Assembly (NCBI GenBank): GCA_963662155.1
Contig: OY759267.1
Span: 33,832,976-33,896,975 of the forward strand
From: Lamellibrachia columna
Lineage: Eukaryota; Annelida; Polychaeta; Sabellida; Siboglinidae
Direction: 5' to 3'
DNA length: 64,000 nt
Shown piece by piece: positions 54,931-64,000 of the stretch (its first letter is position 1; every line of letters starts with the position of its first letter). Position numbers and translations under genes: made by a program. The notes beneath the pieces are model-generated. The model did no database searches. It saw nothing but the letters and a program-made list of their open reading frames with translations, and was not told the origin of the DNA.

Positions 54931-55640
54931 ACTTCACCCCTAGCACACCTGTTCATTCCAACTCCATCTCGACTTCTCTGGGAAGCACTCAACCTTGCTG
55001 CAGTTACTGCTCGAAGACCATTCGTACGTATAATCACCACTGCATATAGCCAGATACTCATTCATACAAACGAATGAGCTGTGGCAACGTTCGGTGAAAC
55101 AAATTGCCAAAGCTTCGAAACGGCAGCAAGACGGTTCAAGCTAGGGTTTTCACGACTGAGAGCCTGACGTTCTATTTGGAACGTTGTCACGCCCCATTCG
55201 ATGGGAGAGAAGGAGAAGGGTCAGAGAAGAAGCGAGGAAGGGAGAGGAGGCAGCGCGGGAGGGAGATATGCCGTTTGTTTGTTAATGCAGACATGTACAA
55301 GTGTTTAGCAATATTTAATATGGCCATGGTTCGCACCACGCTGTAGCTTACTCATGCGCGCATCTTACTGCTAACACTAGTACGAAAAGTAAAATAATAA
55401 ACCGCGCAAAAACAAATGTTGCAACATAGGCCTCTATAGCTCAATGCGCATACCAGCTCATATCACGGCATGTGGCTTTTATTAAACGTCGGCAGGGAAG
55501 CGTGTCTGCGTATCAGTGTTTGTTACACACGTGTATCCTGGTACAAAGTCAACACTTGTGTCGCACGCGGTGTCTTTGATGGGGAGCGTTGAATGCTATA
55601 TCAAAGATGATTGATTGTTTGCTATAATGTTTACATCATC
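54931..55640. other. No recognised gene
   Basis: Contains a purine-rich patch near 55200-55265 (GAGGAAGGGAGAGG type) but no supported coding or RNA feature. Confidence 0.35.
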
Positions 55641-55649
55641 TAACGTGTG

Positions 55650-55996
55650 TCCTGGAACGAAACTAGCATTGGCATCGCATCAAAGAGACGTCGGAGTCGT
55701 GCATCAGTGCTTCACTTGACCTGGATGGAGGCAGAGTCTTGTAAGAGCAGTTGCTGTAGACGTGGGCGAATGGATGAAGATTGGGTGACGTCGAGCAAGA
55801 CAAATATGTATTTGGGCAGCGGTTTGATGCTGCCGAGCGCCGTCGTCATGAGTTCGCTGTCGTCGATGAACTGTCGCATCAAACATACGACCACATTGTC
55901 GCCGTTGTCGAAGCCTCCTATTTTCGAGGCGCCGACGTCGTCGCGATCACCGACGTAGAGACGCAATCCCCACTCGTCTTCGACGTGTTTCAATAG
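55650..55996 (-). pseudogene. TIR-domain-like fragment (innate immune receptor type)
   Basis: The minus-strand frame 'LLKHVEDEWGLRLYVGDRDD' 'VGASKIGGFD' then 'VVVCLMRQFIDDSELMTTAL' and 'LPKYIFVLLDVTQSSSI' follows the order of a TIR domain. That order is a strand ending L-x-x-x-x-RD, a BB loop (RD-x-x-GASK), a strand V-V-V-C-L, helix C, then a strand YIFVLLD. Molluscan Toll-like receptors show similar RD and SK loops. It stops at 55712, and the same frame resumes with 'ARLRRLFDAM', resembling the last TIR helix. The usual W-C and P-G landmarks are missing, so this is a tentative, probably decayed copy. Confidence 0.4.
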
Positions 55997-56091
55997 TTGA
56001 CTGCAAACTTAGCGCGATATTATCGCGAAGCCGCCCTGGCAATAGACAAAGTTAGCGGCGTGTTGGATTTACAGTGAGCTCACAGTTGTTC

Positions 56092-56650
56092 TAATAAATC
56101 AGTATTTGCGCTGAGTAGTAATGGCTTATGTTTTGGTAACCAGATTGATTTGTTTAATGTTTTTATTTATACTTTCACTGTACATACTTCTTGTCAAAGG
56201 ATATTTGATTTTTTTATGAGCATGCTGTAGTCAAGAAAAGTACGTCGTTTATATGAGTACAACCATATGGTAAAATGCATATTGCTCAAACAAAGATACA
56301 TATGAGAGATTGATTTTGTAAATATTTAGCAAATATTCTATTGAAATAATGTTTTTTCTCATAAGCAATTTATACACTGCTTATGAAAATGTTGACCATA
56401 TTATTGGATTTATTAAACATAACTTTTTTTTACCAAACTAACGGTGCTTTTCCTCTTTTTTCACTGATGTTCATGGGTTAGGTTCAGGTAAAATATTGTC
56501 CAGTCATTCTTTCTTCTTTTCTTTCCATACTTTTTTATCGGCTGCCCCCTCTCCATCTTTCATTTTCCCCCGATCTTCTCATATCCCACCTCACGCAATC
56601 CTTCGATCTTAGCTGTTCGTTCCCCTTTTCTTGCATCCTTGATGTTTTTT
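56092..56650. repeat. Direct repeat, copy 1 (partner 57897-58570)
   Basis: 'TTCTAATAAATCAGTATTTG' onward is nearly identical to 57897 onward, to 'TCTTCCACTCTCTTTACTAG'. Together with the RT fragment between them this makes a ~1.8-kb tandem segment. Confidence 0.9.
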
Positions 56651-57440
56651 CACATTTCTCTTCCACTCTCTTTACTAGTATGTCTGCATCCATCCTTACC
56701 ATGTGGCCTGCCCATTTCATCTTGCTTCTCACCAATCTTCCGGTTGAACTGTTTGTTGCATCACATATTTCGTCAGGTCGTTCATCTTTCTTTCGTCAAC
56801 CCTCTTTGTTCGTGTTATTCGACAAAACCAGAACCAACTTTCAGGTGCTGTTGTTGTTCTGTCAACGCCACTGTCTCCAGATACAGATTAAGGCATGCTT
56901 GTGTAACACAAGCTCTCAGGACTTTCCTTTTCAGCTTTTTCAAAATGTTTCTGTCCAACATGACTCCCTCAACCTTTCCCCAAGCATTCGCTCCCTGTTG
57001 TATCCGGCATCGCATTTCTACCTCTGAATGCTCATCCTCATTAACCATTCCTCCAAATTACACAAAGCCATCCACTTGGTTGAACTCCTTATCATCCAAA
57101 CTAATGTTCAAGTCCTCTCTCTGATGTCAAACCCACATCTCTCCTGTCTTCTCCCGGCTCATTATCGGTCCGTGCTTCTTGAACATCCCCTTCCATTGCT
57201 CCAACACTTCCTGTAGTTCTTGTTTTTTGTCTGCTATCATGGCCAGATCGTTTGCATACATCCCCTTCCTAAGAACATCCTTCATGCTGATATTCCTGCT
57301 GATTAGTGCCACCACCATGATAAAGAGTAAAGGGTCATTTCCTTGCCTCTAATCGATGTTAACTTTAAACTCTTCCGACAACCCATATCCAACTACAACT
57401 CTTCTTTTTGTTCTCAGGAACATGACAGTTCTGGGTGTTG
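56530..57440 (-). pseudogene. LINE reverse transcriptase fragment, copy 2 (longest)
   Basis: Reading from 57440 down: 'VVVGYGLSEEFKVNI', the QG motif as 'RQGNDPLLFIMVVALIS', 'MYANDLAMIADKKQELQE', 'EVEMRCRIQQGANAWGKVEG', 'LKRKVLRACVTQACL', then 'KWAGHMVRMDADILVKRVEE'. This is the RT palm, thumb and C-terminal region of an RTE-like element. Frameshifts and the YAND change inactivate it. It is the only copy of the three that keeps the C-terminal part. Confidence 0.85.
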
Positions 57441-57539
57441 CTCGCCATGACACAGAACTGACTGAATACAACCAATTCATTACAAAGTCAGACTCCCAGA
57501 TAAGTACAAAAGGTGTTGGAATGAACAGGTCAGCCAGGG

Positions 57540-57740
57540 AGTGAACTGTTAAGCACGTTGAACAATCCCAAGGAGTGGATACAGTGCTGTGTAAACATAA
57601 CCATGCCTTTACTTTAGATGTTTTTGCAGGTGCTGCGGCAGCCAGGAACAATTTTGGTGGACCAAGAGTAAACAATATCAAGGGTCACTTCAATCGGATC
57701 GCGCTTGCCTATCCCCACTTTGTGTGTTGGTACAGGTTGG
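57540..57740 (+). repeat. Dispersed repeat shared with 37385-37580
   Basis: 'AAGCACGTTGAACAATCCCA' to 'TATCCCCACTTTGTGTG'. The frame is open over the core: 'HVEQSQGVDTVLCKH' and 'NFGGPRVNNIKGHFNRIA'. Unrecognised. Confidence 0.7.
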
Positions 57741-57896
57741 TGTCATAAGTAGACATAACCGCCTTAGAAACAGGCCATTCATGGTGCTCTTGCAAATTCA
57801 TTGGATTATGAGTGAAACAGACATTGCAAAAACTGTAACAATGAATTGTGGGGGAGGGGAGAATGTCACATTAGATTGAGAAACTAACTTTTAGAT

Positions 57897-58570
57897 TTGT
57901 TCTAATAAATCAGTATTTGCGCTGAGTAGTAATGGCTTATGATTTGGTAACCAGATTGATTTGTTTAATGTTTTTATTTATACTTTCACTGTACATCCTT
58001 CTTGACAAAGGATATTTGATTTTTATGAGCATGCTGTAGTCAAGAAGATTACGTCGTTTATATGAGTACAACCATATGGTAAAATGCATATTGCTCAAAC
58101 AGAGATACATATGAGAGATTGATTTTGTAAATATTTAGCAAATATTCTATTGAAATAATGTTTTTTCTCATAAGCAATTTATACACTGCTTATGAAAATG
58201 TTGACCATATTATTGCATTTATTAAACCTAACTTTTTTTTACCAAACTATCGGTGCTTTTCCTCTTTTTTCACTTATGTTCATGGGTTAGGTTCAGGTAA
58301 AATATTGTTGAGTCACTCTTTCTGTTTTATCTTTCCATACTTTTCTATCGGCTGCCCCCTCTCCATCTTTCATCTTGCCCCTCTCCATCTTTCATCTTGC
58401 CCCTCTCCATCTTTCATCTTGCCCCTCTCCATCATTCATCTTCCCCCGATCTTCTCATATCCCACCTCACGCAGTCCTTCGATCTTAGCTGTTCGTTCCC
58501 CTTTTCTTGCATCCTTTATGTTTTTTCACCTTTTTCTTCCACTCTCTTTACTAGTATGTCTGCATCCAGT
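57897..58570. repeat. Direct repeat, copy 2 (partner 56092-56650)
   Basis: Same sequence, with an internal expansion of a 22-bp unit ('CTCTCCATCTTTCATCTTGC') to about four copies at 58358-58445 where copy 1 has one. Confidence 0.9.
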
Positions 58571-59910
58571 ATATTAGGGGGGGGGGTGGGGACATCTTCA
58601 ATCTAGTGCAGCCTCCCTCCGATAAGTTACATCAAAGCAGAACAAGTCACATTATAACATAATTACTTAGCAGTCAACTTTTGTTTATTTCAGTTAATTA
58701 GACACAGTCAACTTTACTCAAATCCATGTGAAGAGCACACATCTATTGGGAGTTGAGAAAATCCTGGACAGGCCCAGCTGTTATCTGATATGGCCTAGTG
58801 AGCTGACGTAACTTTTTCACATGGAAGGTGAGTTGTTTTTGAGGACTCCACTAAGTAGGTTATGTAATGTTATGCAATTCGACAAGTTGAAGTGTCTGTC
58901 TTTTCAGTAATCCACAGTCAAAGGTGATATTTGTGTCTGTTTACATAGGTGTATTGTGGCACCAGGTAAAAAATTATTATAACTTTCAGTATGGAATAAC
59001 ATCTGGCTATATAGAATTTGATTACAGAACACATGCTGGACTATTCCAAAAATTATGTTACAAGTTCATTCGAGTGAGCTGAAAAAGTGAGTGTATTCGA
59101 GTATCGTACTAGAATACAGACTGTCTCAAGCTGAAGTAGCTCATATATGTGTGTTCTGCCCACCACAGGTGGTGGTTCCTTGTGTATGTAATCAACTCCA
59201 ACAACTAGGTAGGACATAGATTTTTTGCATGAATGCATGATTTTCATTTACCTTTATCAACAGTCTAAATTAAAAAAAATTCTGCACAGTTACCATTTTT
59301 ATTTGGGGTAAGACCACAGTTGACCTTCCTGTTTACTGTATCACACGAATGTAGGGCACGCGAAATTGTGAAATGTGAACTTAATAAATTCATATTATGT
59401 GACATGAGTGCCTTTGAGCATGAATATTCACAGGTTTGTTTATAGAAGCTATTGGCTGTGAAATAGTGCATTTTTTGGAGAGTTTAACTGGCGGAGGGAT
59501 TTATGGGAATTTTTCTGCTATGGGCCACGTGGGCGCATGAATACACGTCGGAAACTGCCAGCAATCCTGAAGGAGTGGTTTGCACCACTCTGTCAAAGTC
59601 ATCCTGGCTTAGCCGTGGCAACCAAACCCCACTGCTAACCCCACTGGGTTCATGTTGGATTGCTGCATCTGATGGTTTGTTGTAACAGTGGCCGGTCTTG
59701 AAGCCACCAATTTTCATCTTAATTCCACCAGCAGGTGGACATTTCTCCTCACTCTTTCTACTACTACTACTACTACTATCATGTGTTGTCTCCTCCATTT
59801 TAAAATCCCAGGTATCTCCAAGTAAAATTACTAATGAAAGTGACAAAACCGTTATCTGAATGCAAAGACGTCTAATCCACCTGAGAAACCAGATGACAGT
59901 GACAGGAGAC
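58565..59910. mobile_element. Deletion-derivative unit U1 (S + T + P + MULE N-terminus)
   Basis: Order: segment S (58565-58975), segment T (58975-59270, not seen elsewhere except U2), block P (59280-59545), then the transposase N-terminus in reverse (59555-59830). The block P to MULE junction is within 'GAATACAC|GTCGGAAACTGCC'. Compared with 46326-49606, about 3.0 kb holding the endonuclease and most of the transposase is missing. U1 and U2 are a tandem pair. Confidence 0.8.
59484..59830 (-). pseudogene. MULE transposase N-terminal fragment, U1
   Basis: 'MEETTHDSSSSSSRKSEEKC' to 'QTTPSGLLAVSD' is nearly identical to the first ~90 residues of the copy at 49606. It then passes into block P sequence ('VYSCAHVAHSRK') and stops. 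Confidence 0.9.
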
Positions 59911-61230
59911 CAGTATATTAGGGGGGGGACATCTTCAAACTAGAGCAGCCTCCCTCTGATAAGTTACATCAAAGCAGAACAAGTCACATTATAATATAAT
60001 TACTTAGCAGTCAACTTTTGTTTATTTCAGTTATTTAGACACAGTCACCTTTGCTCAAGTCCATGTGAAGAGCACACATCTATTGGGAGTTGAGAAAATC
60101 CTGGACAGGCCCAGCTGTTATCTGATATGGCCTAGTGAGCTGACGTAACTGTTTCACATGGAAGGTGAGTTGTTTTTGAGGACTCCACTAAGTAGGTTAT
60201 GTAATGTTATGCAATTCGACAAGTTGAGGTGTCTGTCTTTTCAGTAATCCACACTCAAAGGTGATATTTGGGTCTGTTTACATAGGTGTATTGTGGCACC
60301 AGGTAAAAAATTATTATAACTTTCAGTATGGAATAACAACTGGCTATATAGAATTTGATTACAGAACACATGCTGGACTATTCCAAAAATTATGTTACAA
60401 GTTCATTCGAGTGAGCTGAAAAAGTGAGTGTATTCGAGTATCGTACTAGAATACAGACTGTCTCAAGCTGAAGTAGCTCATATATGTGTGTTCTGCCCAC
60501 TACAGGTGGTGGTTCCTTGTGTATGTAAGCAACTCCAACAACTAGGTAGGACGTAGAGTTTTTGCGTGAATGCATGATTTTCATTTACCTTTATCAACAG
60601 TCTAAATAAAAAAAAATTCTGCACAGTTACCATTTTTATTTGGGATAAGACCACAGTTGACCTTCCTGTTTACTGTTTCACACGAATGTAGGGCACGCGA
60701 AATTGTGAAATGTGAACTTAATAAATTCATATTATGTGACATGAGTGCCTTTGAGCATGAATATTCACAGGTTAGTTTATATATATAGTGCATTTTTTGG
60801 AGAGTTGAACTGGCGGAGGGATTTATGGGAATGTTTCTGCTATGGGCCACGTGGGCGCATGAATACACGTCGGAAACTGCCAGCAATCCTGAAGGAGTGG
60901 TTTGCACCACTCTGTCAAAGTCATCCTGGCTTAGCCGTGGCAACCAAACCCCACTGCTAACCCCACTGGGTTCATGTTGGATTGCTGCATCTGATGGTTT
61001 GTGGTAACAGTGGCCGGTCTTGAAGCAACCAATTTTCATCTTAATTCCACCAGCAGGTGGACATTTCTCCTCACTCTTTCTACTACTACTACTACTATCA
61101 TGTGTTGTCTCCTTCATTTTAAAATCCCAGGTAAATCCAAGTAAAATGACTAATGAAAGTGACAAAACCGTTATCTGAATGCAAAGACGTCTAATCCACC
61201 TGATAAACCAGATGACAGTGACAGGAGACC
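59910..61230. mobile_element. Deletion-derivative unit U2 (tandem copy of U1)
   Basis: Same order and the same internal-deletion junction (at about 60868). The two units therefore arose by duplication after the deletion. U2 passes at 61225 into segment S copy 4 and the large duplicated block. Confidence 0.8.
60602..61165 (-). pseudogene. MULE transposase N-terminal fragment, U2
   Basis: As in U1, but the Ser run is one residue shorter and the start reads 'MKETTHDSSSSSRKSEEKCP'. The open frame runs on for 90 further residues into block P, producing a chimeric but surely non-functional frame. Confidence 0.9.
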
Positions 61231-61634
61231 AGTATATTAGGGGGGGGACATCTTCAAACTAGAGCAGCCTCCCTCTGATAAGTTACATCAAAGCAGAACA
61301 AGTCACATTATAATATAATTACTTAGCAGTCAACTTTTGTTTATTTCAGTTAATTAGACACAGTCACCTTTACTCAAGTCCATATGAAGAGCACACATCT
61401 ATTGGGAGTTGAGAAAATCCTGGACAGGCCCAGCTGTTATCAGATATGGCCTAGTGAGCTGGCGTAACTGTTTCACAGGGAAGGTAAGTTGTTTCTGAGG
61501 ACTCCACTAAGTAGGTTATGTAATGTTATGCAATTCGACAAGTTGCGGTGTCTGGGTTTTCAGTAATCCACACTCAAAGGTGATATTTGGGTCTGTTTAC
61601 ATAGGTGTATTGTGGCACCAGGTAAAAAAATATA

Positions 61635-62100
61635 CTTTCCTTTTCAGATTTTTCAAAATGTTTCTGTCCAACATGACTCCCTCTACCTTTCCCCGAGCAT
61701 TCGCTCCCTGTTGTATCCGGCATCGCATTTCTACCTCTGAATGCTCATCCTCATTAACCATTCCTCCAAGTTACACAAAGCCATCCACTTGGTTGAACTC
61801 CTCATCATCCAAACTAATGTTCTCTTCTGTCTTCTCCCGGCTCATTATCGGTCCGTGCTTCTTGAACATCCCCTTCCATTGCTCCAACACTTCCTGTAGT
61901 TCTTGGTTTTTGTCTGCTATCATGGCCAGATCGTTTGCATACATCACCTTCCTGAGAACATCCTTCATGCTGATCTTCCTGCTGATTAGTGCCACCACCA
62001 TGATAAAGAGTAAAGGGTCATTTCCTTGCCTCTAACCGATGTTAACTTTAAACTCTTCCGACAACCCATATCCAACCACAACTCTAGTTTTTGTTCTCAG
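61635..62100 (-). pseudogene. LINE reverse transcriptase fragment, copy 3
   Basis: 'MVVALISRKISMKDVLRKVM', 'YANDLAMIADKNQELQEVL' and 'ISLDDEEFNQVDGFV'. It has a short deletion relative to copy 1 between 'SREKTEE' and 'NISLDD', and the same YAND defect. Confidence 0.85.
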
Positions 62101-62296
62101 GAACATGACAGTTATGGGTGTTGCACGCCATGACACAGAACTGACTAAATACCACCAACTCATTACAAAGTCAGACTCCCAGATAAGTCAGACTCCCAGA
62201 TAACTTATTTTGTAATTTCTGTAAACTATTATAATGATCAAACTACAACACTGACTGATATGTATTGCCTGTATAGACTTGATATCATCATTCCAG

Positions 62297-62469
62297 GTGC
62301 CACCATCAAACCTCAGTCACAAAAGTCAGTACACAACATGACTACATCAGTGGACGACACAGAGCCATTCGATTACACAACAATTGACGTACCAGCTGTA
62401 AAGACGTCACGACAGGACGGCGTCGATGTCACCTGGGACAAACCACACAAGGATGAGAACATCGACAGA
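62297..62469 (+). other. Exon-like frame with acceptor and donor, unrecognised
   Basis: Between TTCCAG|GTGCC and GACAGA|GTAAGTT the plus strand is open in phase 1 to phase 0: 'ATIKPQSQKSVHNMTTSVDD', 'TEPFDYTTIDVPAVKTSRQD' and 'GVDVTWDKPHKDENIDR'. The composition resembles an extracellular or cytosolic linker. Both splice sites are good, and the frame is intact here but damaged at 50823-50985. No family recognised. Confidence 0.4.
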
Positions 62470-62873
62470 GTAAGTTCTTGGCTCATGCTGATTATTGCAC
62501 TCACAGCCAAGTCAGTCTTTACGCAGACATTACAGCTTACTTGAAGTGTAAAGCGATTGAAGTACTCACAGCCCTTGCATTAAAAACACGCGCGAAGGAG
62601 TTGTAGACCGAACTGCCCCAGGTATATGGGTAGCTGTCTTGCCCCAGGGGGCACCAAGATGGCTTTTTGGGGTATTTTTACTGCTGCAAATGTTGATCCT
62701 TTTATGGTCGTCGGCACACTGCTTCAAATGTTCATCCTATCATTCCACTAGTATTCAACAGATGTGTAATATAGATGTAATGTTTGGTCGAATTTTATAT
62801 ATTTTTGGAATGGAACCATTGGTTGATTCAGACAGAAAAGGAAGCATTTAAGTAGACAGGTTTTCTTACACCT

Positions 62874-63128
62874 ATGTGTAACAAGATATTTATAAAAAAA
62901 ATGTGTAACATATTCACATGGCCTGCATTAAAAGAAACTGTAGAAAATTTGACCCATTCATTTATTGGCTTTTGGGATGATGAAATGACGACATCTGTTA
63001 ATATCATTGCAGACACAATGGGTCAGCTCTTTACTCCATCTCTCGTGAGTAGTACGTCACCACGAAGAAGTGAGTTGGTTGTTGTGCATCAATCAGCTGA
63101 GATTTTCCCAGAATCATATGGTAAGTGA
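62874..63128 (+). other. Conserved exon-like frame, unrecognised (copy 2)
   Basis: Copy of 51670-51924 with two substitutions visible in the peptide (IFVKKMCNIFTRP versus IFIKKMCNIFTWP). The donor ATCATATG|GTAAGTGAG is kept. It follows 62297-62469 on the same strand, so both could belong to one transcript. Confidence 0.35.
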
Positions 63129-63339
63129 GCAAGGAATATATATTTAGACTGAATTAATATTACACCATTAATTATTTCAATACTATGCGGGAAAGTTCAT
63201 TTTGGCAAAAGTGTACCCTGTACGTGAAAACGCCCACATACAAATGTATTTATTATTACCTTTGTTAAATTTAATTTATATAAATGTTATAACTTATTGT
63301 ATTATTAAAAAAAATACCGTTGCAGTCGACGGTCCAACA

Positions 63340-64000
63340 TAATGAAGATATTGCCATATGGTTTCTCCTGGAAGTGTTTAAGGACAATCAATGCAGACTG
63401 TTCTGGCGACACAGCAAATGATCAAGTGTTGACTGAATTAATACCATTCAGTGAACCATGTGTAGGTGTTAAATCTGTTATTGACCAGACTTGAGCGGAT
63501 CTACACACTGGGTAGTGGGTCCAGGAAGTGTATGGAAGGAGACCATTTTCTTGCTGAAGCTATCTGCCGCATTTGATACCATTGGTCACAGGACAACTTA
63601 TTAAAAGTGTGTCAATGTGGTGTGGCATATCTGGAACAGAGCTGGTTCTCATAATATTTAACTGATAGATGCAAAAGAATGAAGATAGCGAATTGTTTCT
63701 CAGCTACGCTCCCTACTTCACGTAATGTTCCTCAGGGTGTTTCACTCTCTACGCTATTCTACTTGGCTCAGTTATCCAACGTCACAACTTGGATCACCAA
63801 GTGTATGCTAATAAATCACAGATCTATGCTATTTTGGCTACATGAGATACAAATCACTTCCAAAACTAGTTCAGGGATTGTCTCCACAAAATCTTCCATT
63901 GGATGACAGAGACCACATTAAAGTTAAATGCAAGTAAATCCGAGTTAGTTATTATTGGTGGGGTAAATTTTGCATGTCTATTTGAATCGATTAGGTGCGC
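63340..64000 (+). pseudogene. L2/CR1-like LINE RT relic, copy 2 (cut by window end)
   Basis: Duplicate of 52137-52796 with the same stops and the same degraded YADD, so it was dead before the block duplicated. Confidence 0.8.

Larger units (their letters stand above)
60874..64000. repeat. Large segmental duplication of 49361-52796
   Basis: Landmarks align at constant offset (49654 to 61165; 50020 to 61523), then at an offset 299 bp smaller (51670 to 62874; 52475 to 63679), the difference being the array at 50985-51400. The copies differ by scattered substitutions only. The duplicate is cut by the window end. Confidence 0.95.

Overview
This window is AT-rich, intron-rich, repeat-dominated metazoan DNA. 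GT..AG introns, host-type exons (a Mediator MED4 exon and a serpin-like gene), CR1- and L2-like LINEs, hAT and pogo-like MITEs, and a His-Me finger endonuclease of the metazoan transposon-associated type all point to a marine invertebrate, probably a lophotrochozoan such as a mollusc. Species cannot be fixed from sequence alone. No bacterial operon, CRISPR array or rRNA is present, and nearly all of the longest open frames lie in transposons or tandem repeats.

Layout. 0.4-2.6 kb is an inverted copy of 52.9-54.9 kb. 2.6-6.8 kb holds scattered pieces of one transposon family, including a Mutator-like (MULE) transposase fragment at 5.2-5.8 kb. 7.7-10.3 kb has minisatellites around a convincing MED4 exon (9600-9726, minus). 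10.3-12.6 kb is a GTTTAAC-bounded MITE followed by a CR1-clade LINE. 13.2-16.4 kb carries four phase-compatible exons of a serpin-like gene (minus), invaded by palindromic TA repeats and a LINE tail. 16.9-25.6 kb is a nest of three copies of one repeat family, a hAT MITE with a perfect 8-bp target duplication, and four CR1 fragments. 25.9-36.1 kb is a succession of about ten different tandem arrays, with a possible solo LTR and one likely first exon (28.5 kb). 36.1-36.8 kb is a LINE ORF1 relic; 38.2-40.1 kb is a 272-bp satellite; 40.3-40.95 kb is a pogo-like terminus.

The most interesting part is 41.4-50.1 kb. A spliced gene (+) encodes an EHDHS-repeat N-terminus, a 'YYWP' module and a DUF4806-type C-terminus. 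Next comes an intact His-Me finger endonuclease ORF (+, 46568-47047), converging on a decayed but nearly complete MULE-type transposase (-, 47272-49606). Two shorter copies at 59.3-61.2 kb keep the sequence upstream of the endonuclease and the transposase N-terminus but have lost everything between. That is the classic internal-deletion pattern, and it indicates that endonuclease and transposase travel as one mobile unit. Whether the DUF4806 gene belongs to the unit is open.

49.4-64.0 kb is a mosaic of segmental duplications. A block of at least 3.1 kb (49361-52796) recurs at 60874-64000. It carries the MULE N-terminus, a dead RT fragment (YAND instead of YADD), two exon-like frames and an L2-like RT relic. 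A 1.3-kb unit is tandemly duplicated at 58.6-61.2 kb, and a degraded TIR-domain frame lies at 55.65-56.0 kb. Clear host coding content is limited to MED4, the serpin-like exons and perhaps the exon at 28.5 kb.
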